A stretch of 64,000 nucleotides of DNA from JALEFZ01 sp038527485 (GTDB taxonomy: Bacteria > Bacteroidota > Bacteroidia > J057), in contig JBCBFT010000008.1 of the NCBI GenBank assembly GCA_038527485.1, positions 1 to 64,000 of the forward strand, in the 5' to 3' direction. The notes under the pieces were generated by a model. That model was not told the origin of the DNA. It was given only the letters and a program-made list of their open reading frames with translations, and made no database searches. Position numbers and translations under genes: made by a program. This document shows, in pieces, positions 25,501 through 34,236 of this stretch. Numbering within the stretch: position 1 is the first letter of the stretch; each line of letters begins with the position of its first letter.

Positions 25501-26817
25501 AGCGGGACGCTTCTCGGGTTGAACCAACTCTGGTAGTGCCGTCAGTGCTTGTAGTGTGGTCGGAATCAGCGTGTAGCGTTCAGACACACGGATCTCGCGC
25601 TGCCCCCAGGAAAGGGGACATTTGGACGTCATAAAAATCGGCCTCTGCCAAGCGTCTAGTAGGTTGACCCATTTGAGCCATTCGTCTTGTACGGGATCAA
25701 ACAGGATCTCAGCTTCAACTATAATCAGAAGCTGGTGATCAGGATACAATTGGTGAAGGTCGGGAAGGTCTATTTCTCCTGTGAACTTTTGCCTCCATAC
25801 CCTCCGAGGATCATGGTCATAAAAATACCGATCAATTTTTACGCCCTGCTGTGTCATATCCATGATCAACTGATCCGTGAGCATGGCCAGATGATCCTGT
25901 GCCGCCTGTTTTTCTATCAATACTAGGAAGCATTTGCCTTCCAGCCCAGGTTCTGACGCTACTTGTTGTAGCTGGACTGAAGCCTCGAAGAAATCGGCTT
26001 CCTTGGAGAGTTCTACGCGACGGTTGTGGTGGTGGACGTTCCAGAAATAGGGGGGATGTAAGGCCGCTTCCCTTTTGTCGAAAAACTTGCGTCGGTTGTA
26101 TTTATATAATTGATAAAAGACCAGGAATGAAAGGATAAGTAAAATCCCTAGGACTTTCAGCAGGGTCCCGTATTTCTGGAAAAACCCCGCTTCGAGATCA
26201 CGGATGTCTTCTTCGATGATGGGGGCTTCTGGAAGGGCAATTTGAGGTTCTATTTCTTGGGGAAACCTGGCCGTAGAGTCGATCAGGAGGGGTTCAGGGG
26301 GATCAGTGGCACGTATTTCTGAAGCGGGCTGCATGGAAAAGTTGTTGCCCAAAGTTTTCTCATATGCACAGACAAACATGGCATCTAGCTGTCGTGTCTC
26401 TCCCCAACATCTGATCAGTTGCCAGCCGACCAGTCCAGAGACTAACAGGATCATCAGTTGTACCATGAGATAAAACCTCCGTTTGGAGAGCAACCAGTCT
26501 CCTCTGCCAATCTCTGCTCCCTCCAACTGCTGGCTGTTCATACTGGTATCGTGTACCCTGACAGTTATCGTATCTTGAGTAGCGAGATAAGGCTGGAAAT
26601 ATTGATCAAATAAGGATGTAAATGTTTCTCTGGTATCAGGATTCTCTCCCAAACTTTGCGTGAGTTTAGGTTTGAGAATGGCGATTTTGACAGGCATTTC
26701 CTGCGCTTTTACAGATTTTTGCATGGCCCGCGCCTGCTTCGCACTCAGGGGTAAGCCATTTTGCCGCATGAATGCGATGAATGCAGATAAATATACGGTG
26801 TCTGTATAGGGCCTCAT
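22516..26817 (-). CDS. large membrane-anchored TPR / WG / WD40 protein
   Basis: A 1433-residue protein, downstream partner of the CHAT gene. Three predicted membrane helices lie at about 115-137, 217-238 and 659-677. Residues 1-100 have a compact helical region with no known match (SAFIAFMRQNGLPLSAKQAR). Residues about 295-430 are alternating strands and helices (FLVLIEKQAAQDHLAML; HQLLIIVEAEILFD) of an unidentified domain. Residues about 700-915 form TPR hairpins (HKGNAYLKDERYASAQMEYE). Residues about 955-1120 carry WG-type repeats (YGFVSPDG, WGLIDQSG, KYLIDREG). Residues about 1145-1433 form a seven-blade WD40 propeller (first blade GHKGQVVAVDISEDGRYLVT). The gene starts 27 bases after the CHAT stop codon, so one operon is likely. 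A scaffold or sensor role at the inner membrane is inferred. Confidence 0.82.
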   Translation of the reverse strand: MRPYTDTVYLSAFIAFMRQNGLPLSAKQARAMQKSVKAQEMPVKIAILKPKLTQSLGENPDTRETFTSLFDQYFQPYLATQDTITVRVHDTSMNSQQLEGAEIGRGDWLLSKRRFYLMVQLMILLVSGLVGWQLIRCWGETRQLDAMFVCAYEKTLGNNFSMQPASEIRATDPPEPLLIDSTARFPQEIEPQIALPEAPIIEEDIRDLEAGFFQKYGTLLKVLGILLILSFLVFYQLYKYNRRKFFDKREAALHPPYFWNVHHHNRRVELSKEADFFEASVQLQQVASEPGLEGKCFLVLIEKQAAQDHLAMLTDQLIMDMTQQGVKIDRYFYDHDPRRVWRQKFTGEIDLPDLHQLYPDHQLLIIVEAEILFDPVQDEWLKWVNLLDAWQRPIFMTSKCPLSWGQREIRVSERYTLIPTTLQALTALPELVQPEKRPALRYWLKQNHYPPVPDLAQDNLIPALHLYFDTQLEDLKEAYREGSGKDLFTWLCMCAIHSDLTWDLTLSMGSALGQVRKMPLTTPALVAKLSMLPWFRKGSIPKDVRSELIGLLPKTDLQLAQQVLLNMLRENPPPPASYASAEHQLKLHILEAELNPGIRRHLQVMQEIQDFALNHEVEDPMITHYLHHHPRVLPQVTLPEPVSETVFEQGEPSLGIRPWLRVAMGILFASSMLYSLWNTESLMHLYNFEGKTYYLANDTAHMRFHVHKGNAYLKDERYASAQMEYERALEIRQALNEPEYLTPDYNLSTLKLLAGNEIEASQDFARLSSEAENILDQPEKKLADHVPKESLIDIKSNSDYNKGLIAIRSQDEARAVESFGEASKNPSARISLDAEYAAALVLLKKAENLEGLNQKNKLSLALSRIDAILEQNPQFFQAANFFQTHQDPQPTLERLKQAIDDQGLNEAIDVIQKRIRGEKVEPTNIKEQPIASPSSQELQTFIQTDFEYLSDPLDGPVLYRYKGQYGFVSPDGVLQPTRYEDALPFSEGVGAVKSSQGWSFVIYKDEKIAPAMDRSFDKVKGFRYGVASVKEQEKWGLIDQSGAYVVSPTYNQAIEFESPELLPDRMEPLAVVQEGGRYYFINTRGKEAFKGERFQLAKNFEGAFAVVKRWGKKYLIDREGNCVPRTLPNGICPKEEWEVVAKNPLEGHKGQVVAVDISEDGRYLVTASDDRTVRVLSANGLQALSTLYHPDRVRSTVISHDGRYIITGTADGRLNIWSPSGTKLQELERQSGAVIGLAFSQDDKWLAIGTSRGRVLLYATGDWSMVRRFNTLNQENAALAFNGQGDVFSAGDRGVVQRWSKDKETALESFDTGSTIYALDVDPQGERLIAGTRSGNVHTWDITGDFAQEVSVERRHQDWVRSVAFDPSGQYILSVGQNGQVQVQNAEGQDVVTIQTEESIRDACFGAEGDQILVATRSGEGKVQAILYRLDRE

Positions 26818-26844
26818 CTGTTATTCTTGATTAATGCGCATGCT

Positions 26845-28356
26845 TTATGATGACTCCTGTCCTTCTTCTTCAAATAAATGTCGGCGTGCCCTTGCCTGAT
26901 TCAATCTACGAATCTCTTGCTGAACTTTGGGTTCTATATAAGCCATAGGCAAACGTTTCTGCGAATTTTCCTCAAATAAGATGTCTGCAAAACCTGCCAA
27001 TTCACTTGGATAGTATTCATCAATCCAATTTACGACATCCGCATAGGGAATGGATTTTAATTCCCTTAAGATATGAAATACAGGTCCGCAGCTCTTAGCA
27101 ATTCGATGCAACTCTTGGATAATTCGGTCTTTCCGATTCGTTCCTCCCAGTAATCTACTCAAAAAAGTTCTTCCTTCTTGTGGAAAAATGATATTGAGGA
27201 ATATCACAAACTGTGGCAATTCCTCTCCTTCTCTCAGTTCCCAAAACTCACGTACATACCACTGGATTAATTCTTCTGTCGCTGTATCCCATTTCTCTGC
27301 GGATAGTGTATGCTGAAAAATGACGACGCCTCCCTGCATGCGTTGTAGGGCAATCAGTTCCTGGGCTAGCCATTCTCCTCCAACCAACCCGTCAAATTCT
27401 GTCGCACGCGCAATTGCCCGCTTGAGGTTGCGCTTCCTGAGGCCTAGCTCTCCTGTATAAGGCCAGTCCTTGACATCATAAAAATATACATATCCATTTT
27501 GCATCCCCATGAGGCGCTCAGATTGATATCTGATGTCGTCCTCTTTGAATCGCTTCACTAAGCTCCGATGGTTTTCCTCTCTCGCTCCGTGAATCACATA
27601 AAACTGGGGAGGATGGCTGGGATCTTGTAAGACTGTCTCCAAGTTGTCGCGAAAGATCTCTACTTGTCTGTTGCGATCAATCATCAGATGTGTGATCGAA
27701 CCCATCGCTTCCTTCTTTCGGATGGGGAGTCGCCACGCGCCACGCGCACCCAATAATCCCCAGGGAAAAACTTCGGGTATATCTTCTACCTCCCAATAGA
27801 GCGATCGAAATCCCCTTTCGGTGAGCAGCTGGGTTTGTACCTTGATTTCTGCATCTTTGAATGCTTTGGAGAGTGACACCTGCTGCACTAGGCGCTCGTA
27901 GAAGCGTGTAGCAAAAATTGAAGCAGCCCGATCATTGATCAGTTGGGAGGTCGCGACTACTGCGGGGATGCCCGCCTCGATCATGGCGAGCGCATGGGCT
28001 TCTGTGGTACAGCCATTGAGGAAGACTAGGGAGAGTCTCGAAAGATTGGTGAGCATGCGTGTGAATCCCGCTAGTGAGGCACCTGCAGCTTCTCCCTCTG
28101 TATTTTCCAGCATCAGCTGTAGACTATCGGCATGGCCTGCGTAGTGAAAAAGCACAATCTGATCTTCATAGCGATCAAATACTTCGATAAGGTCCTCAAG
28201 AGTAGCGTTAGGCCTCAGGACAATCTGATAGGGAGGCGAAATATGTTGCTCCAATATTCGTCTTACCCCACGGATTTCTTCCACCAAATCGCGGAGGTAA
28301 CGCGAGGCGTCTACACGATCATTAGCATAAGCAAGTACGATTACCGGGTCTCCCAT
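26845..28356 (-). CDS. CHAT-domain protease with a C-terminal iSTAND-like module
   Basis: A 503-residue protein. Residues about 1-205 are a CHAT (caspase-like) domain: the catalytic His lies in FHYAGHAD (His75) and the Cys in VFLNGCTT (Cys116), followed by the substrate-pocket helices. CHAT proteins are cysteine proteases that act as effectors in conflict or regulated-death systems. Residues about 220-500 (HLMIDRNRQVEIFRDNL, then FYVIHGAREENHRSLVKRF) resemble the inactive STAND (iSTAND) module found next to such effectors, with no P-loop visible. There is no signal peptide. The downstream gene encodes the membrane WD40 protein. The target is unknown. Confidence 0.82.
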   Translation of the reverse strand: MGDPVIVLAYANDRVDASRYLRDLVEEIRGVRRILEQHISPPYQIVLRPNATLEDLIEVFDRYEDQIVLFHYAGHADSLQLMLENTEGEAAGASLAGFTRMLTNLSRLSLVFLNGCTTEAHALAMIEAGIPAVVATSQLINDRAASIFATRFYERLVQQVSLSKAFKDAEIKVQTQLLTERGFRSLYWEVEDIPEVFPWGLLGARGAWRLPIRKKEAMGSITHLMIDRNRQVEIFRDNLETVLQDPSHPPQFYVIHGAREENHRSLVKRFKEDDIRYQSERLMGMQNGYVYFYDVKDWPYTGELGLRKRNLKRAIARATEFDGLVGGEWLAQELIALQRMQGGVVIFQHTLSAEKWDTATEELIQWYVREFWELREGEELPQFVIFLNIIFPQEGRTFLSRLLGGTNRKDRIIQELHRIAKSCGPVFHILRELKSIPYADVVNWIDEYYPSELAGFADILFEENSQKRLPMAYIEPKVQQEIRRLNQARARRHLFEEEGQESS

Positions 28357-28562
28357 ACGACAATAGCAGGCTCGTAAGTTAAGTAATTTTGCCTATAAAG
28401 ATTAGTTAATTTAATCTTACGTAAAATTGCTCCTTTCCGATCATTATTCTGTACCCAATGGCACTTTCGGCAAAAGGAAAAGTAAAAATATATACCTAAT
28501 GTGTCGGAAAAGAGAAGTGCGATATTTTTCAACTTCATATTTCAACAGCAAAAAATATACTT

Positions 28563-29213
28563 ATGAAATTCTTTATTGACACAGCGAATCTAGACGAAAT
28601 CCGCGAAGCGAATGCGATGGGGATACTAGATGGCGTTACTACCAACCCCTCACTCATGGCCAAAGAGGGAATCACAGATGTCATGGGACATTACTTGGCG
28701 ATTTGTGAAATGGTAGACGGAGATGTCAGTGCAGAAGTAATCTCCACCGATTTTGAGGGGATTGTAAAGGAAGGCCGTGAATTGGCTAAGATTCATCCCA
28801 ACATTACCGTCAAAATCCCCATGATCAAAGAGGGCGTCAAAGCTATCAAAACCTTGGCGGGTGAGGGAATCAAAATCAATACAACTTTGATCTTTAATCC
28901 CATCCAAGCACTCGTGGCAGCCAAAGCAGGTGCCAAGTATGTCAGTCCATTTATTGGGAGATTGGATGATATTGGGCAGGAAGGAATGGAATTGATTGAG
29001 CAGATTCGGATCATCTTTGACAACTATATGCTCGATACCCAGATTCTAGCTGCCAGTGTGCGCCACAACAGCCACCTACTCAATGCTGCATTGGCAGGAT
29101 CAGATGTCGCCACACTTCCCTTCAAAGTCATTGATGGTATGCTCAAGCATCCGTTAACGGACAGCGGATTGGCTAAATTCCTGGCAGACCACAAGAAGGC
29201 GACTCAAGGATAA
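28563..29213 (+). CDS. tal: transaldolase (fructose-6-phosphate aldolase type)
   Basis: A 216-residue small transaldolase of the TalC/FSA subfamily, which exchanges three-carbon units between sugar phosphates in the pentose phosphate pathway. It begins MKFFIDTANLDEI and contains GVTTNPSLMAKEG, the Schiff-base lysine in ITVKIPM (about residue 85), and NTTLIFNPIQALVAAKAGA with YVSPFIGRLDDIG. The length of 215-220 is typical of the short subfamily. The ATG at 28563 is the only start that gives the conserved N-terminus. Whether it acts as transaldolase or F6P aldolase cannot be told here. Confidence 0.93.
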   Translation: MKFFIDTANLDEIREANAMGILDGVTTNPSLMAKEGITDVMGHYLAICEMVDGDVSAEVISTDFEGIVKEGRELAKIHPNITVKIPMIKEGVKAIKTLAGEGIKINTTLIFNPIQALVAAKAGAKYVSPFIGRLDDIGQEGMELIEQIRIIFDNYMLDTQILAASVRHNSHLLNAALAGSDVATLPFKVIDGMLKHPLTDSGLAKFLADHKKATQG

Positions 29214-29261
29214 AAGGGACTGGATCCAGTTACAAGAAGATCTTTTACGGCATAAAACACA

Positions 29262-29297
29262 AATAGGAACAGCGGGGAGCTGTTCCTATTGTTGTAT
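29262..29297. terminator. hairpin between transaldolase and glycogen debranching genes
   Basis: Perfect stem AATAGGAACAGC / GCTGTTCCTATT with a 5-base loop, between convergent genes. The plus side continues GTTGTA and the minus side TGTGTTTT, so either strand may use it. Confidence 0.55.
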
Positions 29298-29448
29298 AAA
29301 GTGGCCTTAATTTCCGTAAAAGGGGTTTCAAAATGGTGAAGGTTATTCAGAATGCTACAAAAACGGGTTTGGGGTTGGACCACTCATGAAAATAACGCCG
29401 CGTCCGTGATCATATTGTATATCTGCATCCTGATTTATTTCTGTAGTT

Positions 29449-31512
29449 CTATTCAGCGACCTGTTTTTTGGCACTGGGTTTGGCCATCATTTTCTGATAG
29501 ATCTGTGGAATCAGGTTTCCCAGCAAAGGGCTCCGATTCTTGCGAGTAGGAAAAAGATCATATTCGTGTATGATTCTCAAAATCTCAGATACACCCCAAG
29601 CTTGTGCGATACATCCTCTGGGAATATTGGGACTTTGGGCATCAAAGATTTCTGATACTGTGCCTATACCCGCTTGATCTAGATGTGCTTCAAACTGTTG
29701 GAGGATTACTCGGACTTGTTCCTTTCCCCATTCATTTTTGACTCTGATCAAGACATCCATATAAGGTCCTATGAGCCAGCTCCAAACGGTCCCTTGATGG
29801 TAAGCTTTGTCTCGATTGTATTGATCCCCCGTGTAAATCGGTTCGTACAGTGGATCGTGAGCAGCGAGACTGCGCATACCTACAGGCGTGAACAGATGGT
29901 GTGATACCTGCTCCAACATTTGCTGGGCCTGATCATGTGTCAAGAGAGGGAAGGGGAGACTCACCGCAAACAACTGGTTGGGTCGTAACGCATCGTCCTT
30001 TTTACCTTCTTGAATCACATCGTATAGGTATCCCAATTCAGGTGACCAAAACTGTTCTTGGAAAGCTTCATGAATGATGTGTGCTTGGTTTTCTGCTCGA
30101 TTGGCCTCTCCTTCCTCACCTATTTCATGGAGGAAGTGTGCATATATTTTCCAGGCATTGTACCACAAGGCATTGACCTCAACTGCTTTTCCTCTGCGGG
30201 GTGTGACGATCCAGTCATTTACTTTGGCATCCATCCAGGTGAGTTGGGTTCCCTCTTCTCCTCCTGAAAGTAAGCCATCATTGTCCATGCGGATATTGTA
30301 GCGGGTTCCTCGCTCATGCCACTCCAAGATAGCTCCCAGGATAGGCAGCATCTCCTCTTGGATGAACGCAAGCTCTTGCGTCGCCTCATAATACTTGTAT
30401 ATGGCGACAAAGAACCACAGCGTGGCGTCTATATTGTTGTATTCGGGTGCTTCCTGATAATCTGGGAAACGATTGGGAATCATCCCCTGGCTGGTATTTT
30501 CACCAAATGCTTGCAGAATTTTTTTTGCGTCTTCATATCGTCCATTGGCTAGGCATAGTCCAGGTAGGGCAATCATGGTATCTCTTCCCCAATCTGTAAA
30601 CCAGTGATAGCCTGCAATGATCGTCTTTTGATTTTCGTTGCGCTTGACGATAAATTGGTCTGCGGCTAGCACCAACCGATCGATCAGCGGAGACTGACCA
30701 GGACCTTTCTGGATCAATGCTATACGGCGTACTTTCTCTGCCTCATACAACTCGATTGCATCTCGACCTGTAGCAGGTGCCGTCGATAAGATGATACCCA
30801 GTTTTTGTCCTTTCTGAAGGTCCACCTCAAACTGCCCAGGCGTAAAGAGATCTTCGACAGCTTCCATGCCTCGTTCTTGCTCTACTGGAAACTCAAAATT
30901 GTAATACCAATTGGGGTCCTCTGAGAAAGAAGCATGAGGTACTCTGATGAAAATGGGCCCTAAAGAAGGCTGTGGAAGGGCGTAAAAGGTATCCCCTTCG
31001 AAGGAAAAATCTGTGTTAATGGGGGCTGATCGCTTGGCGAGTGCGTGGTAGCTTCGGGGATTGTACAGCGGCTTCAGAGACAACCGCATAGGCAGATTTC
31101 CCTCTAATATTTCGTAGAGGATGACCACCGTATTTTCTTCGTGAATGCCAGCAATTGTTTTCCGTATGGTGACATCCTCTACCTTGTAGGTAAAGGTGGG
31201 AAAGAGACCTCTTTCGAAAGAATGGAGGTAAATATATCCATTGGGATGAATGGCACCCGCGTACTTGTTGGTGCTGAGTTCATGTATCCGATCCTGTATG
31301 TGGAGTGTCTCATCCAGCCGCGAAACCATGACGGCTCTTCCGACAGGGGGATTGACTGCTGCAACGAGCAAGCCGTGATACCTTCGCGTATGGGCACCGA
31401 TGACGGTAGAACTCGCATAACCTCCTAGGCCATTGGTTTCCAGCCATTCATGATGGATGGCTTGGTCAAATTGGCGGAGTGTCGCTGGACTAATGGCAGT
31501 TAACATGTCCAT
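29449..31512 (-). CDS. glycogen debranching enzyme (amylo-alpha-1,6-glucosidase)
   Basis: A 687-residue protein with an N-terminal GDE_N-type beta domain (HEWLETNGLGGYASS, HTRRYHGLLVAAVNPP, about 20-60) and a C-terminal GDE_C (alpha/alpha)6 catalytic domain. The latter shows TDWGRDTMIALPGLCL (about 308), GLLSGGEEGTQLTWMDA (about 415) and a conserved AVEVNALWYNAWKI segment. It releases alpha-1,6-linked glucose at branch points of glycogen. The protein starts MDMLTAISPATLRQ. No other glycogen gene is adjacent. A 642-base empty stretch lies upstream. Confidence 0.9.
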   Translation of the reverse strand: MDMLTAISPATLRQFDQAIHHEWLETNGLGGYASSTVIGAHTRRYHGLLVAAVNPPVGRAVMVSRLDETLHIQDRIHELSTNKYAGAIHPNGYIYLHSFERGLFPTFTYKVEDVTIRKTIAGIHEENTVVILYEILEGNLPMRLSLKPLYNPRSYHALAKRSAPINTDFSFEGDTFYALPQPSLGPIFIRVPHASFSEDPNWYYNFEFPVEQERGMEAVEDLFTPGQFEVDLQKGQKLGIILSTAPATGRDAIELYEAEKVRRIALIQKGPGQSPLIDRLVLAADQFIVKRNENQKTIIAGYHWFTDWGRDTMIALPGLCLANGRYEDAKKILQAFGENTSQGMIPNRFPDYQEAPEYNNIDATLWFFVAIYKYYEATQELAFIQEEMLPILGAILEWHERGTRYNIRMDNDGLLSGGEEGTQLTWMDAKVNDWIVTPRRGKAVEVNALWYNAWKIYAHFLHEIGEEGEANRAENQAHIIHEAFQEQFWSPELGYLYDVIQEGKKDDALRPNQLFAVSLPFPLLTHDQAQQMLEQVSHHLFTPVGMRSLAAHDPLYEPIYTGDQYNRDKAYHQGTVWSWLIGPYMDVLIRVKNEWGKEQVRVILQQFEAHLDQAGIGTVSEIFDAQSPNIPRGCIAQAWGVSEILRIIHEYDLFPTRKNRSPLLGNLIPQIYQKMMAKPSAKKQVAE

Positions 31513-32154
31513 TAATTAAAGGGAAGACTCGATTATTTTTGATGATTCAGATCAACTGTAGGTTTGATTTGTCGCAATAAAGTAGACCTATTGCACTGGA
31601 AGGACTCAAAGCGGCTTTTCATTTCCCTTTAATCATTTTGCATACACAAATTCTTCTCAGGAAATATCATGTGTGGTGCATGCAATTTGATAGATTTTAC
31701 GAGAGACGCGAATCTGATTCAAAACAAATTCTTACACCTTTCCACGTTATACTTTTCCATTGTTTGTAAAGGGATAGCGCTTCGACTGCTGTAAATGTGT
31801 CTTACTGTTGACACGATCTTGCATCAATTTTTAGGTAGCGCGGAAGGAACGTTTCTATCGGTCGATGTACACATAGATTGAGCTTCAGGGAGTTACTGTG
31901 TTTGATCATTATAAATGAATTGATGATTCTTGATTGAGCGAGCACAGTAGTTGAACATTTTAAAATTAATATTCTTTTTGGGTGAAAAAAATTAAATTTT
32001 ATATGTAGTTCTTTTCATTTTACTAAACATATGAAAATATCTTCATTTGAAAAAGACCGCTTATGCCTTACCATAACCTCTATACCTTAGGGTAAGGTAT
32101 CTAGTGTGTGGTATAATGGAATGAGTCTGAAAAAAATCTTACATCGAAGAGGGG
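31513..32154. other. 642-base region without a gene
   Basis: AT-rich sequence upstream of the debranching gene and downstream of an ABC exporter gene, both on the minus strand. No ORF, tRNA or rRNA was recognised. The only clear structure is the palindrome at 32082-32100. Promoters of the debranching gene should lie here. Confidence 0.5.
32082..32100. promoter_or_regulatory. perfect palindrome downstream of the ABC exporter gene
   Basis: ATACCTTA and TAAGGTAT form perfect 8-base arms around GGG. A further CCTTACC lies 10 bases before it (32066-32072), which could pair with the right arm instead. It may be an operator or a structural element; there is no T-run that would make it a good terminator. 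Confidence 0.35.
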
Positions 32155-33951
32155 CTAGGTCGAAACTTGTTCTTCCAGTTGTTGCTTCTGATAGATTCGC
32201 GCATAATATCCACCTTTTTGGATCAGTGACTCATGCGTACCCACTTCGGTGATTTTACCATCTTCCAAAACGATGATTTTGTCTGCATCCTGTACACAAG
32301 AAAGTCTGTGGGCAACCATGATGATAGAGACATCGGGATTTTCTTGCTTGTATTTTTGGAGTTGGGTAAGGATACTTTCCTCTGTTTTTGTGTCTACAGC
32401 TGAGAGGACATCGTCGAGGACTAGGAACTGTGGTTTGCGTATCCAAGCTCTGGCAATGGATATTCGTTGTTTCTGTCCACCTGAGAGCGTGACTCCTCGC
32501 TCACCCACCAGCGTTTCATATCCTTCGCTAAATCCTTCGATGTTGTCATGAATGCTAGACCAGCGGGCAGCTTCTTTGATCTGGGCTTCGCTCGCACCAG
32601 GCAGGCCAAAGGCAATATTCCCTTTGATGGAATCAGAGAATAGAAATACATCTTGGGGAGCAAACCCGATTGCGGAACGCAAAGAATCTTTGGAATACGT
32701 CCGCAGAGGCATTCCACCCACAAAGATTTCCCCCTTCGTACTATCCCATAGCCGAGGGATCATCGCACAAAGCGTAGATTTACCTGAACCTGTAGGCCCT
32801 ACAATGCCGAGTTTTTCTCCTGGCTTCAGTTCAAAGGATATATTTTTTAAGGCTTCAATTCCCGTATCGGGATAGGTGAAGTCGAGTTGTCGGAACTCCA
32901 AGGTTGCATGAGGGACAGCTTCACTCTTTCTCGGGAAGCTCAATTCGGAGCGCTGCTCAAATAATTCATTGAGGCGCTTCTGACTCGCAGCAGCTCGTTG
33001 GATCAGGGTCGTTACCCACCCCACAGCAATGATCGGCCACGTCAGGAGATTGATGTAGATGAGAAATTCGGCAATATTTCCAATGGTCATGCTGCCCTCT
33101 ATGACCTTGATACCTCCGACCCAGACAGTCAAGACGACACTGAGACCTACTAAGAAGACTACCAGTGGGAAAAATAAGGCATCTACACGAGCGAGATTGA
33201 GCGAGCGTTCCTTATAGCTCTCAGATTCCTCAGAGAACTTTTCGTTTGATGCGCGCTCTTTCACATAAGCCTTGATTACACGGATACCCGAAAAGATCTC
33301 TTGAGCATTGGTGGTCAAAACAGAAAGTTGCTGCTGAATCTTCTCACTTCTTCTTTGGATGATCGACTCTACATAGTAGACCAGGATGCTGAGGAGAGGG
33401 AGTGGGATAAATGCATACAGTGTCAATCCTGGATTCACAGAAAACATTGTGGTCACAACTACGAGGAAGAGAGTCACTGTATTCAATGTGTACATGATCC
33501 CAGGTCCTAGGTACATGCGGACGCGAGAGACATCCTCCGCAATTCTAGCCATGAGGTCCCCTGTTCGGTTCTTTCTATAAAAACTCAAGGACAGTTGTTG
33601 GAAGTGATTATAGAGGTCACGCCTGAGATCATATTCGATTCTTCGCGACATGACGATGATGGTCTGACGGGTAAGAAAGAGAAAGAACCCGCGAACCAGT
33701 GCCATCCCAAGGACAAGAGAGCCAAATAGAAAAAGTGCATTTATTAGCAAATCTCTTACGTTTCGGACATAGTCAAATCCAGCGAATTGTCGGTAGAAAC
33801 CTAGCGTGTCTCCGACCATGTCTATCGCATGCCGAACAATCTGTGCAGGGTAAACAGCAAACAGATTAGAAACAGCGATGAATATAATGCCGAGAATGAA
33901 GTGTCCTTTGTATTTCCAAATGTAGGGATTGAGTTTGGAAAGGGTTCGCAT
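32155..33951 (-). CDS. ABC transporter, fused permease and ATPase
   Basis: A 598-residue half-transporter of the MsbA/exporter type. Residues about 1-320 are the membrane domain with six predicted helices (for example NLFAVYPAQIVRHAID; TVTLFLVVVTTMF). Residues about 340-590 are the ATPase, with Walker A GPTGSGKST, the Q-loop APQDVFLFSD, the signature LSGGQKQRISIARAW and Walker B FLVLDDVLSAVD. It is expected to work as a homodimer in the inner membrane and export a lipid or drug; the substrate is not apparent. I chose the ATG at 33951 (MRTLSKLNPYIWKYKG); the longer frame starts with TTG. Confidence 0.92.
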   Translation of the reverse strand: MRTLSKLNPYIWKYKGHFILGIIFIAVSNLFAVYPAQIVRHAIDMVGDTLGFYRQFAGFDYVRNVRDLLINALFLFGSLVLGMALVRGFFLFLTRQTIIVMSRRIEYDLRRDLYNHFQQLSLSFYRKNRTGDLMARIAEDVSRVRMYLGPGIMYTLNTVTLFLVVVTTMFSVNPGLTLYAFIPLPLLSILVYYVESIIQRRSEKIQQQLSVLTTNAQEIFSGIRVIKAYVKERASNEKFSEESESYKERSLNLARVDALFFPLVVFLVGLSVVLTVWVGGIKVIEGSMTIGNIAEFLIYINLLTWPIIAVGWVTTLIQRAAASQKRLNELFEQRSELSFPRKSEAVPHATLEFRQLDFTYPDTGIEALKNISFELKPGEKLGIVGPTGSGKSTLCAMIPRLWDSTKGEIFVGGMPLRTYSKDSLRSAIGFAPQDVFLFSDSIKGNIAFGLPGASEAQIKEAARWSSIHDNIEGFSEGYETLVGERGVTLSGGQKQRISIARAWIRKPQFLVLDDVLSAVDTKTEESILTQLQKYKQENPDVSIIMVAHRLSCVQDADKIIVLEDGKITEVGTHESLIQKGGYYARIYQKQQLEEQVST

Positions 33952-34236
33952 AAAATCAGGATTTGCTGGCAAAGATATAGATTATGATACGGGGAAAGAA
34001 ATATATAGGAAAAATAGATTTATCAGCTCAAATCCTTACATGTGTCTTTGCGCAATAGACCAAGTCCCATTCAAGATTGCACGACATTTGTAAGATAGTC
34101 CATGTCGTAAAATTTAATTTTCTCGTTGAGTCTTGCATTGCCAAGAATATGTAACACTGATGAGAAAAGCGTCATTAAATTGGTTCATGTATATGATTAT
34201 TTGAGGATAATGCTGCTCTGCTTTACTAACCCCCGA

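Noticed and set aside
20291..28356. Prophage or integrative element
   Set aside because: No integrase, transposase, phage structural genes, tRNA attachment site or flanking direct repeats were seen around the CHAT locus.
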